Shown one piece after another: positions 16,796 through 26,100 of a stretch of 64,000 bases of DNA. The stretch is from Pseudomonas rhizophila (lineage in GTDB: Bacteria > Pseudomonadota > Gammaproteobacteria > Pseudomonadales > Pseudomonadaceae). The DNA lies in the NCBI RefSeq assembly GCF_003033885.1, contig NZ_CP024081.1:4838230-4902229 (forward strand), written 5' to 3'. The position numbers and the translations under genes were made by a program. The notes beneath the pieces were generated by a model. That model worked only from the letters and a program-made list of their open reading frames with translations. It was not told the origin of the DNA and ran no database searches. Numbering within the stretch: the first letter of the stretch is position 1; each line of letters starts with the position of its first letter.

Positions 16796-17494
16796 TCAAA
16801 TGGGCGTCAGGCAACCTTCCTGCAAGTGCAGGACGCGGTCCATCTGCCGGGCCAGGTTCATGTCGTGGGTCACCACCAGGAACGCGGTACGCATCGAGGT
16901 ACTGAGTTCCAGCATCAGGTCCTGAATGCCTTGGGCGGTGTGGGAGTCGAGGTTGCCGGTCGGCTCGTCGAGCATCACCAGCCCCGGCTTGTTGACCAGG
17001 GCCCGGGCAATCGCCACGCGCTGGCGCTCGCCACCGGACAACTCCGCCGGCTTGTGCTCCAGACGATGGCCCAACCCGACCCGCTCCAACAACGCCGTGG
17101 CCCGCTGGCGGGCTTCAGGGATCGCGGTGCGACCGATCAGCAGCGGCATGCAGACGTTCTCCAGCGCGGTGAACTCGGGCAGCAAATGGTGGAACTGGTA
17201 AACGAAGCCCAGGGAACGGTTACGCAGCAGGCCACGGGCCTTCTCGTTCAGCGCCGAGAGTTCTTCGCCGGCCAGCCAGACACTGCCGGCAGTCGGTGTA
17301 TCGAGGCCGCCCAACAGATTGAGCAAGGTACTTTTGCCCGACCCGGACGTACCGACAATCGCCACACGCTCGCCTGGATGCAGCTCCAGCTGCAAGCCCG
17401 ACAACACCACCACCGATTCCGGCCCCTCCTCGTAGGATTTGCCCAGGTTACGGCAGCTCAAGATTGCTTTTTCACTCATACCCGACTCACTCAT
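16796..17494 (-). CDS. lolD: Lipoprotein-releasing ATPase LolD
   Basis: An ABC ATPase of 232 residues (227 if the second ATG at 17479 is used) that powers LolCE. It has Walker [13 protein letters not shown], the Q-loop in YQFHHLL, signature [15 protein letters not shown], Walker [12 protein letters not shown] and an H-loop TH. The ATG at 17494 overlaps the lolC stop by 8 bases and has GGAGG nine bases upstream, so I prefer it; 17479 (MSEKAIL) lacks a good ribosome site. Confidence 0.95.
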   Translation of the reverse strand: MSESGMSEKAILSCRNLGKSYEEGPESVVVLSGLQLELHPGERVAIVGTSGSGKSTLLNLLGGLDTPTAGSVWLAGEELSALNEKARGLLRNRSLGFVYQFHHLLPEFTALENVCMPLLIGRTAIPEARQRATALLERVGLGHRLEHKPAELSGGERQRVAIARALVNKPGLVMLDEPTGNLDSHTAQGIQDLMLELSTSMRTAFLVVTHDMNLARQMDRVLHLQEGCLTPI

Positions 17495-18737
17495 AACGTA
17501 ACGCCTCCGCAGGCTGGGTGCGCGCGGCACGCCAGGCTGGATACAGGGTGGCGAGGAAACTCAGGACCAACGCGGCGCCGCAGACCATCAACACATCATC
17601 TGTCTGCAACTGCGACGGCAGGTAGTCGATGAAGTACACGTCGGCGTTGAGAAACTTGTGCCCGATCAGGCCTTCGAGAGCGGCAATCGCGGCGCTGACG
17701 TTCAGCGCGGCAAACATCCCGACCAAGGCGCCGACCACCGTACCGATCACGCCAATGACCGTGCCCTGGACCATGAAGATCCGCATGATCTGCCCCGGCG
17801 TGGCGCCAAGGGTGCGCAGGATGGCGATGTCGCCTTTCTTGTCATTCACCACCATCACCAGAGTGGAGATGATGTTGAACGCGGCAACGGCGACGATCAG
17901 CAGCAATAGCAGGCCGATCATGGCTTTTTCCATGCGGATCGCCTGGTACAGGTTGCCGTGGGTGCGGGTCCAGTCGCGAGCGTAGTAGCGGTCTTCGCCG
18001 AGCTGCTGGGCGATGGTCCACGCGACGCGCGGCGCCTGGAACAGATCATCGAACTTCAGCCGCAGGCCCTGGACCTGATCCGGCTTCCAGCGATGCAGGC
18101 GCGCCAGGTCCTGAAGGTTGGTGACGCCCAGGTAACCGTCCAGCTCGCCGGCGCCGACATGGAAAATGCCGACCACGGTAAAGCGCTTCATGCGCGGGAA
18201 CATGCCGCCCGGGGTCACGGTGACTTCCGGTGCCACGAAGGTCAGCTTGTCGCCGATGGCGGCGCCGAGCTTGGCAGCGGCCTTGTCACCGATGACGATG
18301 CCAAAGCTGCCTGGCGCCAGGTCGTCGAGTTTGCCCTGCTGCATGAAGTTGTCGATGATCGACACCTGCCGCTCAAGCCCAGGGTCAATGCCATTGAGCA
18401 AGACCTTGGAAACCTTGCCATTGTGGGTCAGCAGCCCCTGCATCTGGGTGAACGGCGCAACCGCCAGCACCTGCGGGTTCTGCTTGACCTTGGCGGCCAG
18501 GCTCGGCCAGTCGCTGATGGCTTCGCCGGTTTCGAGGGTGGCGTGGGGCACCATGCCCAGCACGCGAGTGCGCATCTCATGGTCGAACCCGTTCATCACC
18601 GACAGCACGACGATCATCACGACCACGCCAAGGGCCAGCCCGATGATTGAAGTCAGGGAAATGAACGATACGAAATGATTGCGACGTTTTGCACGGGTAT
18701 AACGCGTGCCGATAAATACGAAGAGAGGTCTGAACAT
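17487..18737 (-). CDS. lolC: Lipoprotein-releasing permease LolC
   Basis: A 416-residue MacB-like permease with the same plan as LolE: TM1 around 25-48 ([18 protein letters not shown]), a periplasmic domain binding LolA, and three TMs in the last 160 residues. It is first in the lolCDE operon. Its N-terminus ([20 protein letters not shown]) is nearly the same as that of the downstream lolE product, showing gene duplication. A PilZ gene is divergent. Confidence 0.93.
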   Translation of the reverse strand: MFRPLFVFIGTRYTRAKRRNHFVSFISLTSIIGLALGVVVMIVVLSVMNGFDHEMRTRVLGMVPHATLETGEAISDWPSLAAKVKQNPQVLAVAPFTQMQGLLTHNGKVSKVLLNGIDPGLERQVSIIDNFMQQGKLDDLAPGSFGIVIGDKAAAKLGAAIGDKLTFVAPEVTVTPGGMFPRMKRFTVVGIFHVGAGELDGYLGVTNLQDLARLHRWKPDQVQGLRLKFDDLFQAPRVAWTIAQQLGEDRYYARDWTRTHGNLYQAIRMEKAMIGLLLLLIVAVAAFNIISTLVMVVNDKKGDIAILRTLGATPGQIMRIFMVQGTVIGVIGTVVGALVGMFAALNVSAAIAALEGLIGHKFLNADVYFIDYLPSQLQTDDVLMVCGAALVLSFLATLYPAWRAARTQPAEALRYE

Positions 18738-18831
18738 GTCGGGGCTTGTTCGGAGGGAAAAGGAACGTCCTTGTGGCGGGGGTCACAAACCAGCTTTACA
18801 CTCAGACCACCGCCGCTACCATGGGTTCGCC

Positions 18832-19428
18832 ATGTCGACATTAGATGAAGAAGATCGCCGCGAATACTACCGTATCGAGGACACGATCGCACTGGAAATT
18901 CGGCCCCTCTCCATTCCTGAAGCTGCTGGCCAGGAAGTGTTGCAGGATGCTTCTCCACTGTTCAATCTGCTCAGCGAATTGCACCTGAGCGAATTCGAAT
19001 CGCAACACCTGCTGCGCCAGATCAGCGAGCGCGAGCGTAGCATCGCGGCTTACCTCAAGGCGATGAACAAACGCATCGACCTGCTCAGTCAGGTCATTGC
19101 CCTGACGGCGCTCGGCGAAATCGGCGAACCGCAGCCGGTGATCATCTCCGAGGGCGGCATCGACTTTCAGCACGCCACGCCTGTCGGCGTTGGCACGCAC
19201 CTGTCGATCAAGATGGTGCTGATGCCCCAGGCCCTGGGGCTGTTGCTCCGGGCCCGGGTCACTCATTGCGACCCCAAGGGCGACGGCTATGACGTGGGCA
19301 CCGAGTTCGAACGCCCCACCGACGCCCAGCGCCAGTTGCTGGCCCGCTACATCCTGCAGAAACAGGCGCAAGAACGACGCCTGGCGCGGGAACTGAACGA
19401 ATCCGGCATCAATAAGGAAGAACCGTGA
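18832..19428 (+). CDS. PilZ domain protein
   Basis: A 198-residue cytosolic protein. It begins with RREYYRIEDTIALEI (about residues 7-21), the RxxxR-type entry common to PilZ proteins. A helical middle follows, then a C-terminal beta-barrel (GGIDFQHATPVGVGTHLSIKM... about 104-125) with the DG..SxxG-like region degenerate. PilZ domains bind cyclic di-GMP; whether this one keeps affinity is uncertain. The GTG start of the following GDPD gene overlaps its stop. Confidence 0.85.
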   Translation: MSTLDEEDRREYYRIEDTIALEIRPLSIPEAAGQEVLQDASPLFNLLSELHLSEFESQHLLRQISERERSIAAYLKAMNKRIDLLSQVIALTALGEIGEPQPVIISEGGIDFQHATPVGVGTHLSIKMVLMPQALGLLLRARVTHCDPKGDGYDVGTEFERPTDAQRQLLARYILQKQAQERRLARELNESGINKEEP

Positions 19429-20147
19429 CCCTCATTTATGGCCACCGTGGCGCCAAGGGCGAAGCGCCAGAAAATACCCTGACCGGTTTTCAGGAGTGCC
19501 TCAAGCACGGCGTGCGCCGATGCGAGCTGGATCTGCACCTTTCAATGGACGGCGAGTTGATGGTGATCCACGACCCGACCCTCAAGCGCACCACTGATCG
19601 CCGGGGCAAGGTGGTGGAGCATTCGGCCGCCGAGCTGGTGACCTACGATGCGCGCAAGGGTGGCCCGGGCTGGATCAAGCCGTGCCCGATCCCACGCCTG
19701 GAGGAGCTGTTCGAAAAATGTGATTTCGAGCATTGGCAACTGGAGGTCAAGAGTGCCTCACGCACCCGTGCCGCCGCCACCGTGCTGGGGATCCGCGAAA
19801 TGGCCCAGCGTTTCGGGTTGCTGGACAAAATCACCATCACCTCCAGCTCTCGGGAAGTGCTCAAGGCTGCCCTGGACCTGACCCCGGACATCTCCCGCGG
19901 GCTGGTGGCCGAATACGCCTGGCTCGACCCGCTGAAGGTCGCCCAGAGTTACGGCTGCGAGATTCTGGCGCTCAACTGGACGCTGTGTACGCCGGAACGC
20001 CTGATCAAGGCCCAGCGGCAGGGGTTGCATGTATCAGTGTGGACCGTCAACGAACCCGCGCTGATGCGCAGGCTCGCCGACTTCGGCGTTGACAGCCTGA
20101 TTACAGACTTTCCCGGTTTGGCCACTGCCACCCTCGAGAATTGCTGA
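19425..20147 (+). CDS. Glycerophosphodiester phosphodiesterase
   Basis: A 240-residue cytosolic enzyme of the GDPD family, hydrolysing glycerophosphodiesters to glycerol 3-phosphate and an alcohol. The TIM barrel has YGHRGAKGEAPENT (His7, Arg8 and Glu16 region), CELDLHLSMDGELMVIHD with the metal-binding Glu/Asp and catalytic His, LEVKS and the closing VWTVNE and ITDFPG motifs. There is no signal peptide, so it is UgpQ-like. The GTG start overlaps the PilZ gene stop. Confidence 0.93.
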   Translation: MTLIYGHRGAKGEAPENTLTGFQECLKHGVRRCELDLHLSMDGELMVIHDPTLKRTTDRRGKVVEHSAAELVTYDARKGGPGWIKPCPIPRLEELFEKCDFEHWQLEVKSASRTRAAATVLGIREMAQRFGLLDKITITSSSREVLKAALDLTPDISRGLVAEYAWLDPLKVAQSYGCEILALNWTLCTPERLIKAQRQGLHVSVWTVNEPALMRRLADFGVDSLITDFPGLATATLENC

Positions 20148-20189
20148 AATCGGTCTCCCCGGCCGGCTCAGGCCACCGGCCGGAGCCGC

Positions 20190-21584
20190 TCAAAAAAGCC
20201 GGTTGAGCCCGTCATAGGCCGCTACCCGATAGGCTTCGGCCATGGTCGGGTAGTTGAAGGTCGTGTTGACGAAGTATTTCAGCGTGTTCAGCTCGCCCGG
20301 CTGGTTCATGATCGCCTGGCCGATGTGAACGATCTCCGACGCCTGGTAACCGAAACAGTGCACGCCCAGCACTTCCAGCGTCTCGCGGTGGAACAGGATC
20401 TTCAGCATGCCCTGCGGCTCTCCGGCGATCTGCGCCCGCGCCATGCTCTTGAAGAAGGCCTTGCCCACTTCGTACGGCACCTTGGCCTGGGTCAGCTCCT
20501 GCTCGTTCTTGCCGATCGAGCTGATCTCCGGAATGGTGTAGATGCCGGTCGGTACGTCGTTGACGAAGCGCCAGCTCCCGTTGTCGACAATGCTGCCGGC
20601 CGCTGAACGGCCCTGGTCATGGGCGGCGCTGGCCAGGCTCGGCCAACCGATCACGTCACCGGCGCCGTAGATGTTCGTCACACAGGTGCGGTAGTTCTCG
20701 TCAACTTCGATCTGGCCACGGCTGTTGACCTTCACGCCGATGTTTTCCAGGCCCAGGGTGTCGGTGTTGCCGGTACGGCCGTTGCACCAGAGCAAGGCGT
20801 CGGCCTTGATTTTCTTGCCGGACTTGAGGTGCAGGATCACGCCGTTGTCCACGCCTTCGACGCGGTCGTAGTCCTCGTTGTGCCGCACGGTGATGTTGTT
20901 GTTGCTGAAGTGATAGCTCAGGGCCTGGGAGATTTCCGAGTCCAGGAAGCTCAGCAACTGGCCACGGTTATCCACCAGCTCCACCAGCACACCCAGGCCG
21001 CTGAAGATCGAGGCGTATTCGCAACCGATCACCCCGGCGCCGTAGACAATCAGCTTACGCGGGGTGTGGCCCAGGCTCAGGATCGTGTCGCTATCGTAGA
21101 TACGTGCGTGGTTGAAATCGATATCGGCCGGACGATACGGGCGCGAGCCGGTGGCGATGATGATGTGCTTGGCCACCAGCTTTTCGACCACGCCATTGCC
21201 GCAGACCACTTCAACGGTCTGCTCATCGGCAAAGCTGCCGGTGCCAAAGAACACGTCGACCCGGTTGCGGGCGTAGTAACCGGTGCGCGAGGCGACTTGC
21301 TTGGAGATCACCTTCTCGGCGCTCTTGAGCACGTCCGGGAAGGAGAACCAGCGCGGCTCGCCGATGGCGCGAAACATCGGGTTGGTGTTGAACTGCATGA
21401 TCTGCCGGACCGAGTGACGCAAGGCCTTGGACGGGATGGTGCCCAAGTGGGTGCAGTTGCCACCGACCTGCCGACGGCTGTCGACCATCGCGACCTTGCG
21501 CCCTGCCTTGGCGGCGTTCATTGCCGCGCCCTCTCCCGCCGGGCCGGAACCCAATACCACCACGTCGTAGTTGTAGACAGCCAT
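20190..21584 (-). CDS. sthA: Soluble pyridine nucleotide transhydrogenase
   Basis: A 464-residue FAD flavoprotein that transfers hydride from NADPH to NAD+. It has an N-terminal [18 protein letters not shown]-binding fold and [16 protein letters not shown] in place of the CxxxxC redox pair: the second cysteine is Thr, as is typical of SthA and unlike lipoamide dehydrogenase. It also has the NAD site [17 protein letters not shown] and a C-terminal dimer interface. Length is normal. Confidence 0.97.
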   Translation of the reverse strand: MAVYNYDVVVLGSGPAGEGAAMNAAKAGRKVAMVDSRRQVGGNCTHLGTIPSKALRHSVRQIMQFNTNPMFRAIGEPRWFSFPDVLKSAEKVISKQVASRTGYYARNRVDVFFGTGSFADEQTVEVVCGNGVVEKLVAKHIIIATGSRPYRPADIDFNHARIYDSDTILSLGHTPRKLIVYGAGVIGCEYASIFSGLGVLVELVDNRGQLLSFLDSEISQALSYHFSNNNITVRHNEDYDRVEGVDNGVILHLKSGKKIKADALLWCNGRTGNTDTLGLENIGVKVNSRGQIEVDENYRTCVTNIYGAGDVIGWPSLASAAHDQGRSAAGSIVDNGSWRFVNDVPTGIYTIPEISSIGKNEQELTQAKVPYEVGKAFFKSMARAQIAGEPQGMLKILFHRETLEVLGVHCFGYQASEIVHIGQAIMNQPGELNTLKYFVNTTFNYPTMAEAYRVAAYDGLNRLF

Positions 21585-21794
21585 GCGTACTCCTCAGAAC
21601 AGGCCGCGGCGCTACATTTGGCACCACGGCTAAATCATGCCGGCCAGCGACATGAAGGAACAATTTGGGGCCGGTTCATGAGCCCGGCCACAGTCTATAG
21701 AAGCGTCAACGCCGCGCACATTACCCCTTGGTCGCGTCGTAGGCTAGTTTTGCCTGCGCTATTTCGCCACAGGTGCGCTTTCAGCGCGCTGTCA

Positions 21795-22811
21795 TCATTG
21801 GGTTTTTCCGCCAGTCATCCGTTCAAATGCTTCATTGGTGCGAACGATGAAACGGTCATTGTCCCGCAATACGAAAAATACCCCGATGCCATGCTTCTGG
21901 GCATAGTCCCAACCCCGTTCAGGACCGAGAATGAGCAACAGCGTCGATAGTCCATCGGCCATCAACGCCGAAGGATGAATCACCGTGACTGACGCGAGGT
22001 TGTGTAGGACCGGTGCACCGGTGCGCGCATCAAAGGTGTGGGAATAACGCCTGCCGCCCTGTTCGAAATATTTGCGGTAGTCGCCCGAGGTGGAAACCCC
22101 GTAGCCGTTGACCTCGATGACGCGCTCAGCCACCCGCCGGTCGTCCCGGGGTTCTTCCAGGGCGATACGCCAGGCGGCACCATCGGGTTTGCGTCCGGCG
22201 GCCTTGAGTTCGCCAGTGACCTCGGCCAGATAGCTGTCGATGCCCAAGGCCTTGAACCGGCTGGCGATCCGGTCGACGGCATAACCGGCGGCGATACTGT
22301 TGAAGTCGACTTCCACCGCGGCGTCTTTGCACAAGCGGTCGCCGTCGATGCGCAGATGAGCATGCCCGACGCGTTGGCGCACCTGGGCCAGGGCTTCTGC
22401 GGTCGGTACTTTCTCTGCTCGGGACTGGGGACCGAAGCCCCACAGGTTGAGCAGCGGCTCCACCGTCAGATCGAAAGAACCGTCGCTTTGGGAGGACAAC
22501 TGCTCACCCACGCGGATCAACTCCAGGACAGGGCCAAGCATGATCTGGCAGCTATTGGCCGGCAACGCATTGAACCGTTCGATGTCCGAATCGCTGCGAT
22601 AGGTCGAGAACAGTCGATCCACTTCGGCGAGGATGCTTTCCACCTCGGCCCGCACCGCTTTCGGTCCAGGTGCGGCGGAATGCCTGACGTACTGAATCGA
22701 ATAGTGGCTGCCCATGGTCGGGCCGTCGAAGCGCTCCAGGGTGTCGCCGTTGCCGCAACCGGACAACACGCCGAGCAGCACCACAAGCCCCATCCATCGT
22801 CCAGTTAACAA
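21795..22811 (-). CDS. apbE: FAD:protein FMN transferase, ApbE lipoprotein
   Basis: About 338 residues. The lipobox LSGC is followed by GNGD, so the mature protein is membrane-tethered on the periplasmic side. The ApbE core shows GPTMGSHYSIQY, STYRSDSDIERFN, VDFNSIAAGYAVDRIA, and the metal-binding THTFDARTGAP and MADGLSTLLLILG. ApbE attaches FMN to Thr residues of partners such as NqrB/C. The start is uncertain: TTG at 22811 has GAGGGGGG upstream and yields a compact lipoprotein signal (MLTGRWMGLVVLLGV...), while ATG at 22844 has no ribosome site. Confidence 0.92.
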   Translation of the reverse strand: MLTGRWMGLVVLLGVLSGCGNGDTLERFDGPTMGSHYSIQYVRHSAAPGPKAVRAEVESILAEVDRLFSTYRSDSDIERFNALPANSCQIMLGPVLELIRVGEQLSSQSDGSFDLTVEPLLNLWGFGPQSRAEKVPTAEALAQVRQRVGHAHLRIDGDRLCKDAAVEVDFNSIAAGYAVDRIASRFKALGIDSYLAEVTGELKAAGRKPDGAAWRIALEEPRDDRRVAERVIEVNGYGVSTSGDYRKYFEQGGRRYSHTFDARTGAPVLHNLASVTVIHPSALMADGLSTLLLILGPERGWDYAQKHGIGVFFVLRDNDRFIVRTNEAFERMTGGKTQ

Positions 22812-22881
22812 ATCTTCATCCCCCCTCGAAACCGCGCCGGCCATTATGGGCTTCAGCGCCCTTCAGTCCAGATGCAAAAAA

Positions 22882-22973
22882 CTGTGGGAGCGAGCCTGCT
22901 CGCGATAGCGTCGGATCAAACGACATTGATGTGACTGACACACCGCTATCGCGAGCGGGCTCGCTCCCACAGT
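22882..22973. repeat. REP doublet
   Basis: Inverted pair of REP palindromes between apbE and the broken MFS gene. Confidence 0.9.
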
Positions 22974-23018
22974 GGGTGCAGCGCTTTCATACAAGATTGT
23001 CAGAGTGAGTACCTACCC

Positions 23019-24316
23019 ATGCCTTCCAACACCAGCAACGGCAAGGCGATCTTTCGCGTTGTCAGCGGCAACTTCCTGGAGATGTTCGACTTCATGGTCT
23101 ATGGCTTCTACGCCACGGCCATTGCCAAGACGTTCTTCCCGACCGACAGTGCTTTCGCCTCGCTGATGCTGTCCCTGGCCACATTTGGCGCCGGGTTCTT
23201 GATGCGCCCGCTGGGGGCGATTTTTCTCGGGGCCTACATCGACCGGCACGGCCGCCGCAAAGGCTTGATCATCACCTTGGCGATGATGGCCGCCGGCACC
23301 GTCTGATCGCTTGTGTGCCGGGTTACACCACCCTCGGCGTGGCGGCACCGCTGCTGGTGCTGCTGGGGCGATTGCTGCAGGGCTTTTCCGCCGGTGTTGA
23401 GCTGGGCGGCGTATCGGTGTATCTGGCGGAAATTTCCACACCGGGGCGCAAGGGTTTCTTTGTCAGTTGGCAATCCGCCAGTCAACAGGCCGCCGTCGTG
23501 TTTGCCGGCCTGCTGGGCGTTGGCCTCAATCACTGGCTGAGTCCCCAGGAGATGGGCGAATGGGGCTGGCGCGTGCCGTTTCTGGTGGGTTGCATGATCG
23601 TGCCGGTGATATTCGTGATCCGTCGCTCCTTGGAAGAAACACCTGAATTCCAGGCGAGAAAACATCGCCCTACCCTGTCGCAAATCATCCGTTCCATCGG
23701 TCAGAACTTCGGCATCGTCCTGGCGGGCATGGCGTTGGTGGTGATGACCACGGTGTCGTTTTACCTGATCACGGCGTACACGCCGACCTTCGGTAAAGCC
23801 GAACTGAACCTGTCGGACCTGGATGCGTTGCTGGTGACGGTATGCATCGGGCTGTCGAACTTCTTCTGGCTGCCGGTGATGGGCGCATTTTCCGACAAGA
23901 TCGGACGCAAGCCCTTGCTGCTGGGTGCGACGATTCTGGCGATCCTCACGGCATATCCGGCGCTGTCCTGGCTGGTGGCGAACCCCAGCTTCAGCCATCT
24001 GCTGATCGTGGAGTTGTGGTTGTCGTTCCTGTATGGATCGTACAACGGTGCCATGGTAGTCGCCTTGACGGAAATCATGCCGTTGGAAGTGCGCACCACC
24101 GGCTTCTCCCTGGCCTACAGCCTGGCAACAGCGACCTTCGGCGGGTTTACGCCAGCGGCCTGTACTTATCTGATTCATGTGCTGGGCAACAAGGCCGCGC
24201 CGGGGATATGGCTCAGTGGCGCGGCGGTGTTGGGGCTGATTGCTACCTTGGTGTTGTTCAGGGGCAATCGCCATGAACTGCGGACTGCACAGGCCTTGGC
24301 GGCGAGCGGCGCCTGA
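23019..24316 (+). pseudogene. Frameshifted citrate/tricarballylate-type MFS symporter
   Basis: Two adjacent frames (23019-23306 and 23315-24316) make up one MFS metabolite:H+ symporter of about 430 residues. The first part ends ...[12 protein letters not shown] at TGA (23304-23306). In the +1 frame the protein continues [28 protein letters not shown], exactly as expected. Restoring one C in GTC(C)TGATC at about 23303 rejoins them. Both halves look otherwise well conserved, including DRHGRRKG between TM2 and TM3 and FSDKIGRKP at the mirrored loop. It is either a recent loss-of-function mutation or a sequencing error. The substrate, citrate or tricarballylate, is inferred from the family only. 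Confidence 0.88.
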
Positions 24317-24323
24317 CAGATTG

Positions 24324-24392
24324 CTATCGCGAGCAGGCTCGCTCCCACAGGATTTACTCGGTCCATTGTGGGAGCGAGCCTGCTCGCGATGA
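24324..24392. repeat. REP doublet
   Basis: Closely spaced inverted REP pair between the frameshifted transporter and the gap terminator. Confidence 0.88.
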
Positions 24393-24421
24393 GGCCAGCC
24401 CGGGCGACAAAAAACCCAGAC

Positions 24422-24453
24422 AAAAAAACGCCCCGACAAGTCGGGGCGTTTTC
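24422..24453 (-). terminator. Terminator of gap
   Basis: Perfect stem AACGCCCCGAC / GTCGGGGCGTT with AA loop. The minus strand ends in a run of seven T. Confidence 0.93.
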
Positions 24454-24468
24454 ATGTGCAGCTAAGGC

Positions 24469-25917
24469 TTAGCGCGGGAATGCTGGCGGGTTTACACCGG
24501 CCATGTCTTCCATCACGCGAACGACCTGGCAGCTATAACCGAACTCGTTGTCGTACCAGACGTACAGCACAACGCGGTTGTCCTGAACGATGGTCGCTTC
24601 AGCGTCGACCACGCCGGCATGGCGCGAGCCAACGAAGTCGGTGGACACCACTTCCTGGGAATTGACGAAATCGATCTGCTTGTGCAGGTCGGAGTGCAGC
24701 GCCATATAGCGCAGGTACTCGTTCATCTCTTCACGGGTGGCGGCTTTCTCAAGGTTCAGGTTGAGGATGGCCATCGACACGTTCGGCGTCGGTACACGGA
24801 TCGCGTTGCCGGTCAGCTTGCCGGCCAGCTCAGGCAAAGCCTTGGCAGCAGCGGTGGCGGCACCGGTCTCGGTGATCACCATGTTCAGCGCGGCGCTGCG
24901 GCCACGACGGTCGCCTTTGTGGAAGTTGTCGATCAGGTTCTGGTCGTTGGTGTACGAGTGAACGGTTTCAACGTGACCGTTGATGATGCCGAACTTGTCG
25001 TTCACAGCCTTGAGCACCGGCACGATGGCGTTGGTGGTGCACGAAGCGGCGGAGACGATCTTGTCGTCAGCGGTGATTTCGTTGTGGTTGATGCCGTGAA
25101 CGATGTTCTTGAGCTTGCCCTTGCCAGGTGCGGTCAGAACAACGCGGTCGACACCCGGGCATGCCAGGTGCTGGCCCAGGCCATCGGCGTCACGCCATAC
25201 ACCGGTGTTGTCCACCAGCAGTGCGTCCTTGATGCCGTACTGGGTGTAATCCACCTCGGTCGGGTTCTTCGCGTAGATCACCTGGATCAGGTTACCGTTG
25301 GCCGTGATGGTGTTGTTTTCTTCGTCGATGGTAATGGTGCCGTTGAACGAACCATGGACCGAATCGCGACGCAGCAGGCTGGCGCGCTTGGTCAGGTCGT
25401 TCTCCGCGCCTTTGCGCACCACGATGGCACGCAGGCGCAAACCATCGCCACCACCGGTTTTCTCGATCAGGATGCGCGCCAGCAGACGACCGATACGACC
25501 GAAGCCGTAGAGCACGACGTCGGTGCCTTTGCGTGCCGAAACGTTTTGCTGGCCAACCACATCAGCCATCTCTTCGCGAACGAACTGCTCGGCGCTACGG
25601 CCGTTGCCTTCGTTACGGAATTTGAACGCCAGCTTGCCCAGGTCCACCGAAGCCGCGCCGAGCTTGAGCTCGCTCATGGCCTTGAGCAGAGGGAATGTTT
25701 CGTGGACGGAGAGTTCGCTGTCGTCGGAAGAACGGTGGCGAGCAAAGCGGTGAGCCTTGAGAATCGCGATGACAGACTGGTTGATCAGGCTGCGGCCATA
25801 GATCGAGCTCACCACGTTGTTATTGCGGTAGAGCTGACCGATGAGAGGGATCATCGCTTCTGCGAGTGCTTCACGATCGATCCATTCACCAAGACACTGG
25901 TCGGGCTTCTGAGTCAC
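24469..25917 (-). CDS. gap: Glyceraldehyde-3-phosphate dehydrogenase (long form)
   Basis: A GAPDH of about 482 residues with a 125-residue N-terminal extension relative to the 330-residue classical form. The Rossmann entry is VLYGFGRIGRLLAR, the catalytic cysteine lies in SAASCTTNAIVPV, and VRVPTPNVS-like and WYDNEFGYS complete the C-terminal domain. This long type is typical of pseudomonads. I prefer the GTG start at 25917 because GGAAGG lies five bases upstream; ATG at 25932 (adding five residues) has no ribosome site. It is divergent from mfd. Confidence 0.93.
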   Translation of the reverse strand: MTQKPDQCLGEWIDREALAEAMIPLIGQLYRNNNVVSSIYGRSLINQSVIAILKAHRFARHRSSDDSELSVHETFPLLKAMSELKLGAASVDLGKLAFKFRNEGNGRSAEQFVREEMADVVGQQNVSARKGTDVVLYGFGRIGRLLARILIEKTGGGDGLRLRAIVVRKGAENDLTKRASLLRRDSVHGSFNGTITIDEENNTITANGNLIQVIYAKNPTEVDYTQYGIKDALLVDNTGVWRDADGLGQHLACPGVDRVVLTAPGKGKLKNIVHGINHNEITADDKIVSAASCTTNAIVPVLKAVNDKFGIINGHVETVHSYTNDQNLIDNFHKGDRRGRSAALNMVITETGAATAAAKALPELAGKLTGNAIRVPTPNVSMAILNLNLEKAATREEMNEYLRYMALHSDLHKQIDFVNSQEVVSTDFVGSRHAGVVDAEATIVQDNRVVLYVWYDNEFGYSCQVVRVMEDMAGVNPPAFPR

Positions 25918-26100
25918 GGGAACCTTCCACATGTAGGGGCTGAAAAAAGGGGCTACATTATGCCGCCGACTCTTCGGCGGAGCAATGCGCGCCTGTCGCA
26001 CCGTGGTTTTCCTGTTCGCCAGGGTAGTCTGCGACTGACAGCCGCCCCCTTCCCCCGCTACAATTGCCGACTTTGTCGCAACGCTGGAGCTCAACCTTCC

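Noticed and set aside
24619..26100. Long N-terminal extension of mfd
   Set aside because: This stretch is antisense to gap; the known Mfd N-terminus begins at the GTG at 26101.
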